A stretch of 64,000 bases of DNA, from the NCBI GenBank assembly GCA_930990065.1, contig CAKNOA010000001.1, forward strand, positions 124,001 to 188,000, given 5' to 3'. Origin of the DNA: an uncultured Clostridia bacterium (GTDB lineage: Bacteria; Bacillota; Clostridia; Oscillospirales; Acutalibacteraceae). Made by a program: the position numbers and the translations under genes. The notes beneath the pieces are model-generated. The model was not told the origin of the DNA. It saw nothing but the letters and a program-made list of their open reading frames with translations, and made no database searches. This document shows positions 24,647-32,876 of the stretch, one piece after another. How positions within the stretch are numbered: the first letter of the stretch is position 1; every line of letters starts with the position of its first letter.

Positions 24647-25288
24647 TTATGTTTGATGAGTGTAAATCAAAGCGCTGCCCGCGTGGAGCGTAATAACCGC
24701 TTTTTCCCCCGTCATACAGTTGCTAACCCCCATCGCGTCGGGTAATGTGAGCACCGTATGATCGGTTTCGTAGTAAAGGCCCTCATACGAAACCGTGCAA
24801 GCTTCACACCCAAACGGAAAAACGGACACGATGGTACCCGGCTTTCCTGCTAGCGGCAGCGTGCCGTGGGACAGATAGCGCACGGCTGTTTTCCCATCGG
24901 TCAATACACCAAATCCACCATGTTCATCCAAATACCGCAAGAGGCAAAAATTGGCCATCGCATGGTCCGGGCGCTCCCCGCCAAGACCCCCCAGCAGCAG
25001 AAAATCCCGATATCCTTTTGCAAGCCCCACTTTCACGGCATGGAGCATGTCGGTATCATCCTTTTCCACGGGCAGCCGAATGACCTCATCCTCTGTGGGA
25101 AGATCCCCCTGCAGGGAATCAAAATCCCCCAAAATAAGGTCGGGCTTTTCCCCCAGCCGCCGGGCCGTATCCAGCCCACCGTCTGCACAAATTAAGTACC
25201 GGCCTTGCCGCACCGCTTTCTGTAAAAGGGCGTCCTGGCCGATGGGCGCTGCCCCCAGGATTACACATTGTTTTCTTTCCAGTTCCAT
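24647..25288 (-). CDS. thiN: Thiamine pyrophosphokinase
   Basis: Converts thiamine to thiamine pyrophosphate with ATP. 213 residues carrying the family blocks ICADGGLDTARRLGEKPD, LILGDFDS, EKDDTDMLHAV and GGLGGERPDHAMAN. Last gene of the long operon, overlapping rsgA by 28 bases in another frame; the usual neighbour rpe is absent. No TPP riboswitch is present. Confidence 0.95.
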   Translation of the reverse strand: MELERKQCVILGAAPIGQDALLQKAVRQGRYLICADGGLDTARRLGEKPDLILGDFDSLQGDLPTEDEVIRLPVEKDDTDMLHAVKVGLAKGYRDFLLLGGLGGERPDHAMANFCLLRYLDEHGGFGVLTDGKTAVRYLSHGTLPLAGKPGTIVSVFPFGCEACTVSYEGLYYETDHTVLTLPDAMGVSNCMTGEKAVITLHAGSALIYTHQT

Positions 25289-26139
25289 TCTTTAATGTCC
25301 TTTACTTCCTGATACATGGCCACATAGCTTTCCCACCGGGAACGGGCGATTTTTCCCTCTTCCACCGCCTGCAAAATGGCACAGCCCTTTTCGACGGTAT
25401 GTGCACAGGAGGTAAACCGGCACTGCCCCAAAAATGGAGCAAATTCCCGGAAACAATCCGGCAGCTCCTCTTTGCGGATTAGTTGGAACCGTTCGATATC
25501 TAGGGTGGAAAAACCTGGTGTATCGGCCACTAGGCCGCCGTTTTCCAGTTCATAAATTTCTACATGCCGCGTGGTGTGACGGCCGCGGCCCAGCTTTTGG
25601 CTGATTTCCCCGGTGGAAAGGCCCAATCGTTCGTCAATACAATTGAGCAGGGATGATTTTCCCACCCCACTGTTCCCGGTAAACACCGAAACCCGGCCCC
25701 GAAGCTGTTCGCGAATTGTTTCAATACCTTCACCAGTTCGAGCTGATGCCTGTATACACACAAAACCCGCCTGCCGGTAAATGGCTTCGATGGCGTCCCC
25801 GTCTTCCAGATCCGTCTTATTTAAAATGACAACCGGTTCAATTTTGTGGTATTCCGCTGCCGCAATGGTTTTATCGATCATCAGCAAATTGGGCTGTGGA
25901 TCTTGCAGCGACGCTACGATCAGTAATTGATCGAGGTTGGCTACCGGCGGCCGCACCAGGAAATTGCGGCGGGGCAAAATTTCTGTGAGGGTTCCCTTCC
26001 CCGGTTCTTCTTCCGGTTCCACCCGGACAAAATCACCGACCAGCGGGGTGATCTTCTTTTTACGAAAGACGCCCCGCGCCCGGCATTCATAAATGGTTTC
26101 TCCGCATCGCACGTAATAAAACCCGCCGATGCCTTTCAT
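25261..26139 (-). CDS. rsgA: Ribosome small subunit-dependent GTPase A
   Basis: Circularly permuted GTPase that checks late 30S maturation. 292 residues: OB-fold N-terminus, then G4 NKTD, G1 GNSGVGKSSLLN, G3 DTPGFSTLD, and a C-terminal zinc site CRFTSCAHTVEKGC. ATG at 26139 with AAGGA seven bases upstream is preferred over upstream in-frame codons. It lies 14 bases after prkC. Confidence 0.96.
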   Translation of the reverse strand: MKGIGGFYYVRCGETIYECRARGVFRKKKITPLVGDFVRVEPEEEPGKGTLTEILPRRNFLVRPPVANLDQLLIVASLQDPQPNLLMIDKTIAAAEYHKIEPVVILNKTDLEDGDAIEAIYRQAGFVCIQASARTGEGIETIREQLRGRVSVFTGNSGVGKSSLLNCIDERLGLSTGEISQKLGRGRHTTRHVEIYELENGGLVADTPGFSTLDIERFQLIRKEELPDCFREFAPFLGQCRFTSCAHTVEKGCAILQAVEEGKIARSRWESYVAMYQEVKDIKEWNWKENNV

Positions 26140-26153
26140 CAATAATCCTTCCA

Positions 26154-28250
26154 TCAATCTGTGGTAACTCCCGTACTGCTTTCATCCATACCCGGTTCTT
26201 CACCTTCATCCCCGGTATTCCCACCGGAATCATCCGGGTTTTCGCTTTCCGGCGTCGATTCTTCCGAAGACGCGCCTTCCGGCACAAAGGGGTTCTGGGC
26301 CGTCTGCTGGGCTTTCCCTGTATCAAAATCCAGAGTAAACACGGCGTATTCCTGACCATTTAACTGGATAACCAGTTGTTTCTGGCCGGACGAGCCTTCC
26401 ATCGACAGCGTATAAAGGCCATTGAGATTCGGATTTACGGTGTCGCTCTGATACAGCGTGCCATCCAAATATGCCTTTAGTTCAATATCCTGGTTGACGC
26501 CGCTTGGCAAATTCACAATGACATCCACTGTCTTTACCGAACTCTTGCCCGAGCTGACCGTCAGGTTTACGCTGGTGCCTTTTTCCACTTTTACGCCCGG
26601 CAGCGGGTCGGACGAAAGGACCGTTCCGGCCGGCTGGGAACTATCATCCCGCTGGGTGACCTTCCCCATGACCAAACCGGCCGCGGTAATCATCGATTCG
26701 GCATCGGACTGGCTCTGTCCCAAAATAGAGGGGACTTCCACCTGCTTCGAAGCCGGGCCGCTGCTGACATACACTTTCACCGTTGTGCCACTGGGCACTT
26801 TTTCGCCACTGGCGGGATCGGTGCGAATGACATACCCGGCTGCCGTCTCTTCATCGGCCACGGTGATAACATCGGGCACCAAGCCTTTCCCGGTCAGCAC
26901 TTCGCTGGCTTTGCTCTGCTCATATCCGGTTACCGGAGGTACTTCTGTTTCCTCTCCGGCGCTATTGATGATCAGGGTAATTTCTTTGCCTTTTTTCACC
27001 ATAATCCCGGCATTGGGCGTTTGCCGCAAAACAACCCCCGATTCCTGGTCGGGATCATTGCCAGGCTGCAACACAAAGGTGAAATCTTTGTACTTTTCTT
27101 CGTCCAGAATTTCCGTCTGGTAAACCATCCCCACAAAATTGGGAACTTCCACTTCGTCATCCACCTGTTCCGTGGGCTCCGTAAACGAACGAATCAGCGC
27201 ACTGACACCCACATAGCCCAAAAACAAGATCAAGGCCAACAGAATTCCACCAATAATCATCCGTACTTTCTGGCGCTGGCGGCGGCCCTTCATATCTTCT
27301 TCCACGTATTCGTAGTTGTCATTATACGAAACCGAACCTGTATCGCCCCGCGCCGTATGAATGGCGTCCATATATTTGGTGGGTTTATCATCCACAAAAT
27401 ATTTGTATTCGAACACAATGTCCGGATTACGCCGGAATTCCTCAATATCCCGCAGCATTTCCGCCGCCGATTGATACCGTTGGCTGACGTTCTTCTGCAT
27501 GGCCTTCAGGGTGATTTCCTCAAGCCCTTCGGGAATATCGGGGTTAATCTCATGGGGCGGCTTGGGGGTGCTTTGCAGCTGCATAATCGCCACCGAAACG
27601 GCATTGTCCGCTTCAAACGGCAGCTGGCCGGTGATCATTTCGTACAGCATGACCCCCACCGAATACACATCGGCCCGTTCATCGGTAAAATCGCCCCGGG
27701 CCTGTTCCGGTGCGATGTAGTGCACCGAACCAATGGCTTTGTCGGTCATGGTGCGTGTTTCATTATGCGCAAACCGGGCAATGCCAAAATCGGTCACTTT
27801 AATGGTGCCGTCTTGCAGCAGCATGATGTTCTGCGGTTTAATATCCCGGTGAACAATCCCCTTTTGGTGCGCGTGCTCCAAGGCGCGCAGAATTTGCACG
27901 GTAAAATGGATGGCTTCTTTCCAACGGACTTCGGTCTGCTGGTCCAGGTATTCCCGCAGCGTAATGCCGTCGATATATTCCATGACAATATACTGAATGC
28001 GATCGCCAAAACTCACATCGTACACTTTGACAATATTGGGATGGGAAAGCACGGCAATCGCTTTGGATTCATTGCGAAAACGCCGGCAGAATTCTTCGTT
28101 GTGTAAAAATTCATCTTTCAGGATTTTGATGGCCACCATCCGGTCATCAATAGTGTCGTAGGCACGGTATACCATCGCCATACCGCCAACACCCAACAGT
28201 TCGTGGATTTCATACCGGCCATCCAAACGTTTCCCCGTGTATTTATCCAT
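26154..28250 (-). CDS. prkC: Serine/threonine kinase with PASTA domains
   Basis: Membrane receptor kinase that senses peptidoglycan fragments and phosphorylates cell-wall and division proteins. 698 residues: kinase domain about 12-272 with VAIKILK, HRDIKPQN (about 134-141) and DFG; juxtamembrane region; one membrane helix at about 331-352; three PASTA repeats (starts near VEVPNFVG, TEVPPVTG and VEVPSILG); and an acidic Ser/Glu/Gly-rich tail. ATG at 28250 has GGAGGTG nine bases upstream and overlaps the prpC stop by 8 bases. The tail after the PASTA region (an additional beta-rich domain plus low-complexity end) is longer than in B. subtilis. Confidence 0.96.
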   Translation of the reverse strand: MDKYTGKRLDGRYEIHELLGVGGMAMVYRAYDTIDDRMVAIKILKDEFLHNEEFCRRFRNESKAIAVLSHPNIVKVYDVSFGDRIQYIVMEYIDGITLREYLDQQTEVRWKEAIHFTVQILRALEHAHQKGIVHRDIKPQNIMLLQDGTIKVTDFGIARFAHNETRTMTDKAIGSVHYIAPEQARGDFTDERADVYSVGVMLYEMITGQLPFEADNAVSVAIMQLQSTPKPPHEINPDIPEGLEEITLKAMQKNVSQRYQSAAEMLRDIEEFRRNPDIVFEYKYFVDDKPTKYMDAIHTARGDTGSVSYNDNYEYVEEDMKGRRQRQKVRMIIGGILLALILFLGYVGVSALIRSFTEPTEQVDDEVEVPNFVGMVYQTEILDEEKYKDFTFVLQPGNDPDQESGVVLRQTPNAGIMVKKGKEITLIINSAGEETEVPPVTGYEQSKASEVLTGKGLVPDVITVADEETAAGYVIRTDPASGEKVPSGTTVKVYVSSGPASKQVEVPSILGQSQSDAESMITAAGLVMGKVTQRDDSSQPAGTVLSSDPLPGVKVEKGTSVNLTVSSGKSSVKTVDVIVNLPSGVNQDIELKAYLDGTLYQSDTVNPNLNGLYTLSMEGSSGQKQLVIQLNGQEYAVFTLDFDTGKAQQTAQNPFVPEGASSEESTPESENPDDSGGNTGDEGEEPGMDESSTGVTTD

Positions 28251-28992
28251 TTGAACGTTCACCTCCGTTTTCAATCAGCGCTACGGTCACATTATCACCG
28301 CCGCCGCCAGCCAAAGCCTTTTCGATCAAAAGATCCAGCAGCGTTTCACCGCTGTATTGGCTCAGGCAATCGGCAATCTCCTCTTCCCTAACAAAATTGG
28401 TCAGGCCGTCGGTACAAAACAAAAGCGTACTGTCCGGCTGCATATCCAGAAAGCGCACATCCACATCCACCATGTTCTGTACACCTACGGCGCGGGTAAT
28501 CACATTTTTATGGGGATGGTTCCGGGCTTCCTCCTCGGTAATATCCCCACGATCCAGCAGCTCCTGCACGACAGAATGGTCATTCGTCAGGCGCTGCAAT
28601 TGTCCGTTCGAAAACGCATAGGCACGGCTGTCCCCTACGTGAACCACACAGGCGCGGTTTTGGCGAACCACCGCTCCTACCACCGTTGTACCCATACCGC
28701 TGAGCTCCGGCTGCGTTTGCGCCATGTGAAAAACCTTTTCGTTGGCCCCGTAAATACAGGAAAGCAGCAAGTTCTGAATCCCTTTTTCATCTTCGGCCGG
28801 ATTATAGCGTTCTTGCAATTGGTTTTGCATCTCCGTTATCGCCACACGGCTGGCAATATTGCCGCCGTTGGCCCCTCCCATACCATCGCAGACAAGGGCC
28901 CATACGGCGCCATCCGAAAACGCGCCGCATTGGCAGGCATCTTGATTGGTTGCCCGCACAAGGCCTATGTCGCTTTTACAAAGAGTTTTCAT
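28243..28992 (-). CDS. prpC: PP2C-type serine/threonine phosphatase
   Basis: Partner phosphatase that reverses PrkC phosphorylation. 249 residues with PPM motifs SDIGLVRATNQDA, VCDGMGGANGG, VVHVGDSRAY, LFCTDGLTNFV and GGGDNVTV. ATG at 28992 after AAAGGAGG; it begins 17 bases inside rlmN. Confidence 0.96.
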   Translation of the reverse strand: MKTLCKSDIGLVRATNQDACQCGAFSDGAVWALVCDGMGGANGGNIASRVAITEMQNQLQERYNPAEDEKGIQNLLLSCIYGANEKVFHMAQTQPELSGMGTTVVGAVVRQNRACVVHVGDSRAYAFSNGQLQRLTNDHSVVQELLDRGDITEEEARNHPHKNVITRAVGVQNMVDVDVRFLDMQPDSTLLFCTDGLTNFVREEEIADCLSQYSGETLLDLLIEKALAGGGGDNVTVALIENGGERSNG

Positions 28993-30034
28993 CGGGTGCC
29001 TCCTTTTCGTATCGTCTTCGCAACTGGCCGCAGCTGGCGTCGATATCCGAACCCAATGTCCGGCGTACGGTTGCCGTGATCCCATAATGCTGAAGGATAC
29101 GGATAAAACTTTGCTGTCTTTCAATTGTACTTTTATGATAACCGGCTCCCGTTACGTCGTTCACCGGTATCAAATTCACATGGCATAACATTCCGCTGAG
29201 CCGGCACCCCAATTCGTGGGCACAGGCGTCGCTGTCATTGACGCCTCGAATCATGGCGTATTCAAACGAAATACGCCGGTGGGTCGCATTGGCATACCGG
29301 CGGCACGCCTGCAAAAGGGTTTCTACATTCCATTTCCGGTTGACGGGCATGGTCTGGTTGCGAATGGCATCATTGGGCGCATGCAGCGACACCGAAAGGG
29401 TCAGCTGCAATTTTTCTTTGGCTAACCGGTCGATCTGATCCACCAGTCCACAGGTCGATAACGAAATATGACGCATGCCGATATGCATGCCTTCTTCGCA
29501 GGAAACCAGGTGCAAAAAACGCAAAACAGCGTCGTAATTGTCCAGCGGTTCGCCCATCCCCATGAGCACAATATTGGAAATGGTGAGCCCTGTTTCTTTT
29601 TCGGCCGCCTGGATTTGCGCCAGCATCTCTGAAGGGGCCAGGCTGCGGGCAAAACCGCTGCGTCCTGTGGCGCAAAAGGTACAACCCATTTTACACCCAA
29701 CCTGTGTGGAAATGCAAATACTGTTTCCGTGGTGGTACTGCATCAGTACCGACTCCACACACTCCCCATCGTGCAGACGGAACAAAAATTTCACGGTGCC
29801 ATCCAGTTTGGAGCGCTGCACGCGCAGCGCCTTGGCGGAATAGATCTCATATTTTTCAGCGAGCTTTTCCCGCAAATCCCGGGACAAATCGGTCATTTCT
29901 GAAAAATCGGTCACACCCCTCGCTTGCAGCCAGCGAAAAACCTGTCCCGCACGAAACCGGGGCAGTCCGTCTGCTACCAGCGCTTCCTGCAATTCGTCCC
30001 GCGTCATAGACCGTATGTCCATTTTTCCGCTCAT
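28976..30034 (-). CDS. rlmN: 23S rRNA A2503 / tRNA A37 C2-methyltransferase
   Basis: Radical SAM methyltransferase acting on 23S rRNA A2503 and some tRNAs. 352 residues with CKMGCTFCATG (4Fe-4S), VLMGMGEPLDNYD, LSVSLHAPND and the second catalytic cysteine near the C-terminus (GSDIDASCGQL). ATG at 30034 overlaps rsmB as ATGA. It reads RlmN rather than Cfr in context. Confidence 0.96.
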   Translation of the reverse strand: MSGKMDIRSMTRDELQEALVADGLPRFRAGQVFRWLQARGVTDFSEMTDLSRDLREKLAEKYEIYSAKALRVQRSKLDGTVKFLFRLHDGECVESVLMQYHHGNSICISTQVGCKMGCTFCATGRSGFARSLAPSEMLAQIQAAEKETGLTISNIVLMGMGEPLDNYDAVLRFLHLVSCEEGMHIGMRHISLSTCGLVDQIDRLAKEKLQLTLSVSLHAPNDAIRNQTMPVNRKWNVETLLQACRRYANATHRRISFEYAMIRGVNDSDACAHELGCRLSGMLCHVNLIPVNDVTGAGYHKSTIERQQSFIRILQHYGITATVRRTLGSDIDASCGQLRRRYEKEAPDENSL

Positions 30035-31404
30035 AGTTTCTCCTTTATTCCTTCCGTTATTTTCCGGCGGCGCAAGCGGGCCACAAAAAAGCCGTCGCCG
30101 CCAAATGCATTTTCTGGCATCAGGGTGATACGCCAATCCGGTTCGCCCCGCAATGAAACCAAACCAGGCACCATTTCGAGAGATTCCGGCTCGAAATCCG
30201 GGTGCCGGTTTAAAAAACGCTCGACACTTTTTTCATTTTCATCGGGAACCAAGGTACACGTTGAAATCATCAAAGTGCCGCCCGGCCGCACCAGTGCCGC
30301 GGACCGATCGAGGATTTTGGCCTGAATCCCGGGCAGTTCTCTTCCCTCTTTCAGCGGTTTATACCGGATTTCCGGCTTGCGGCGGATAATGCCATATCCG
30401 GAACAGGGCACATCACAAAACACCCGGTCAAACTCCTCCTGCAGGGTTTCATCTTCGGCGGCATCGCGGACATCGGCTTGCAAAATGGTGAGCCCCAGCC
30501 GGGCGGCACCCTCCCGGATTTGTTTGACTTTGCCCCGGTACAAATCGAAAGCCCGCAGTTTTCCTTGATTGTGCATACAAATGGCGGCCGAAAAACTCTT
30601 GCCTCCCGGCGCTGCACACACATCAGCTACTTTTTCCCCGGCCTTTACACCCGATAGCCGCACACACAATTGGGACGACAAATCCTGAATGAAAAATAGT
30701 CCCTGTTGATAGAGGGGATTTTCCCCCACACTGCCGGTGCCTTCCAACCATACCGCACCGGGCACCGAAGGAATCAAATGGGCCTGTATGCCCGCTTGCC
30801 CGGCCCGCTGCACGAATTCTTCTACGGTCAGGCGGGTTTCGTTTACCCGGCCAAATAAGGGGGCTTTCCGACTCAGGGAATCGCCCATCCGATCGGCTAA
30901 CGCATGGCCATAGTTTTTGTCCCAAAACGTGAGCAATTCTTCCGGTATCCCATAGCGCAGCGATTTTGCCTGCCACGATGTGTCCGTAGCAGAAGGCAGC
31001 ACCCGCGTGTCGCGTCCGCGCAATAAAGACCGCAGCAACCCGTTGACAAAGCCGCTGGCGCGGGCATAACCATGTTGTTTGACCCAATTTACGGCTTCAT
31101 TCACCGCCGCAGAATCCGGTACGCGATCCAGAAAATAGATTTGGTATACCGCCATACGGAGCGTTTCCCGCACGGGAAGGTCAAGTTTCCTAAGAGGCTT
31201 TTTGCAAAAAGGCTGAAGCAACCAGTCGAGCACCAGCCGCTTTTCCAGCACCCCATAGAATAGCGTCGCGGCTAAGGCAGCTTCCCGGTGATCGAGCCCG
31301 GCTCCCCGCAGTGTTTTATCGAAAACGATATTGGAATACCCCTCGTTTTCTTCCATCTGCAAAAGAGCCTGCATAGCGGCTTCCCGGCCATTTTTGATCG
31401 GCAT
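30031..31404 (-). CDS. rsmB: 16S rRNA m5C967 methyltransferase
   Basis: 457 residues: NusB-like RNA-binding domain (about 1-140, with AAVNEAVNWVKQHG) joined to a SAM-dependent methyltransferase with ADVCAAPGGKSF, CDVPCSGYGIIRRKPEIR and the catalytic-cysteine STCTLVPDEN. ATG at 31404 is the only start giving the standard N-terminus. 37 bases after fmt. Confidence 0.96.
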   Translation of the reverse strand: MPIKNGREAAMQALLQMEENEGYSNIVFDKTLRGAGLDHREAALAATLFYGVLEKRLVLDWLLQPFCKKPLRKLDLPVRETLRMAVYQIYFLDRVPDSAAVNEAVNWVKQHGYARASGFVNGLLRSLLRGRDTRVLPSATDTSWQAKSLRYGIPEELLTFWDKNYGHALADRMGDSLSRKAPLFGRVNETRLTVEEFVQRAGQAGIQAHLIPSVPGAVWLEGTGSVGENPLYQQGLFFIQDLSSQLCVRLSGVKAGEKVADVCAAPGGKSFSAAICMHNQGKLRAFDLYRGKVKQIREGAARLGLTILQADVRDAAEDETLQEEFDRVFCDVPCSGYGIIRRKPEIRYKPLKEGRELPGIQAKILDRSAALVRPGGTLMISTCTLVPDENEKSVERFLNRHPDFEPESLEMVPGLVSLRGEPDWRITLMPENAFGGDGFFVARLRRRKITEGIKEKL

Positions 31405-31441
31405 ACTTGTCCCCCAACCTCCTTTTTTGTGCTGCGATTTT

Positions 31442-32362
31442 TTAGGAAGGCAATTTGTCGCCTTGGCAGTGGTGGCCGCGCAAATAGGCGCTGCCCGCCA
31501 TACGGCGGCTGTTTTCCGGCTGCAATTCCTCCACCAGGATGCTGCCCTGTCCGCAGCCAATCAGCAGCTCTCCGTTTTGCTCCGCCATTTCGCCAGGAGC
31601 TATGCAAAGGGAATTCACTTTACAAGCGTGAATTTTCATACGCTTGCCATGGTAAAACGTATACGCACTGGGCCACGGGTTCATCCCACGCACCAAGTTA
31701 TGAATCTCGGTGGCCGGTTTAGTCCAGTCGATTTCGGCTTCTTCTTTGCGGATCATGGCGGCATGGGTGGCTTTTTCATGATCCTGCACTTCCCGAGTGA
31801 CCTCTCCACGGGCCAGGGCGTCCACGGTAGAAATCAGCAAATCGGCGCCCATCACAGCCAAACGGTCAAACAATTCCCCGGACGTTTCTTCTTCTCCGAT
31901 GGGCGTAACCGCTTTTTGAATCATATCGCCGGTATCAACCCCATCGGCCAGGAACATGGTGGTAACGCCGGTTTCCGTTTCGCCATCCAGAACGGCCCGC
32001 TGAATCGGCGCCGCCCCGCGGTATTTCGGCAATAGCGACCCGTGCACGTTAATACAGCCCAGCCGCGGAATATCCAGTACTTCCCTGGGAAGAATACGGC
32101 CAAATGCCACTACCACCGCCAGATCCGGTGCCAGCGAACGCAGAATATCCGCCGCCTCCCCGGTTTTCATGCTTTTGGGCTGATAAACCGGAAGATTGTA
32201 CCGCAAGGCCAATTCCTTTACAGGAGGGGGTGTCAAGGTGTATCCCCTTCCTTTTGGTTTATCCGGTTGAGTAAAGACCCCACAGACATCATATCCGTGA
32301 TCCAGCAGGGCCTGCAAGCAGGGAACGGCAAAATCCGGGGTCCCCATAAAAACAATACGCAT
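31442..32362 (-). CDS. fmt: Methionyl-tRNA formyltransferase
   Basis: Formylates initiator Met-tRNA. 306 residues with MRIVFMGTPDFAVP, the catalytic NVHGSLLPKYRGAAPIQ and GDTGDMI-type loop (DGVDTGDMIQ), then the C-terminal OB-fold. ATG at 32362; the upstream def gene ends 24 bases before. Confidence 0.97.
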   Translation of the reverse strand: MRIVFMGTPDFAVPCLQALLDHGYDVCGVFTQPDKPKGRGYTLTPPPVKELALRYNLPVYQPKSMKTGEAADILRSLAPDLAVVVAFGRILPREVLDIPRLGCINVHGSLLPKYRGAAPIQRAVLDGETETGVTTMFLADGVDTGDMIQKAVTPIGEEETSGELFDRLAVMGADLLISTVDALARGEVTREVQDHEKATHAAMIRKEEAEIDWTKPATEIHNLVRGMNPWPSAYTFYHGKRMKIHACKVNSLCIAPGEMAEQNGELLIGCGQGSILVEELQPENSRRMAGSAYLRGHHCQGDKLPS

Positions 32363-32386
32363 CCTTTTCGTCCTCTTTCCCCACAA

Positions 32387-32848
32387 TCAGAGTTCATCGG
32401 CGCCCAACATACGGCTTACCCGCGAAGTAAACACAACCCCGTCCAGGTGGTCCAGTTCATGACAGAAGGCCCGGGCCAGCAATTCCCGGCCGTCTATTTC
32501 AAATTCTTTGCCGTTGCGGTCCTGCGCCCGTACTTTTACATAGTTAGGACGCTTCACCATGCCATACTCCCCGGGGAACGACAGGCAGCCTTCGGGGCCA
32601 TCCTGTTCGCCGCTGTACGCAACGATTTTGGGATTGATCAGCTCGATGACACCTTCTCCCACATCGATCACGACAACCCGGCGCAGCAGCCCTACCTGCG
32701 GGCCGGCCAAACCGACGCCGTTGGCCGCATGCATGGTTTCGGCCATATCATCCAGCAGCACCCAGAGCTTTTCGTTGAATTTTTCCACCGGGCGGCATTT
32801 TTTCAAAAGAATGCTGTCGCCGTCTTTTACAATATTGCGAATCGCCAT
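32387..32848 (-). CDS. def: Peptide deformylase
   Basis: Metalloenzyme removing the N-formyl group from new proteins. 153 residues with motif 1 GVGLAGPQVG, motif 2 EGCLSFPG (Cys88) and motif 3 HELDHLDG (His130, His134). ATG at 32848 with GGAGGCAAAGAAA-type site. Normal length for the type I enzyme. Confidence 0.97.
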   Translation of the reverse strand: MAIRNIVKDGDSILLKKCRPVEKFNEKLWVLLDDMAETMHAANGVGLAGPQVGLLRRVVVIDVGEGVIELINPKIVAYSGEQDGPEGCLSFPGEYGMVKRPNYVKVRAQDRNGKEFEIDGRELLARAFCHELDHLDGVVFTSRVSRMLGADEL

Positions 32849-32876
32849 TTTTTCTTTGCCTCCTAAATTGCGTCTT

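Noticed and set aside
24647..25320. A TPP riboswitch near thiN
   Set aside because: thiN overlaps rsgA and has no leader; no conserved TPP-element sequence is visible.
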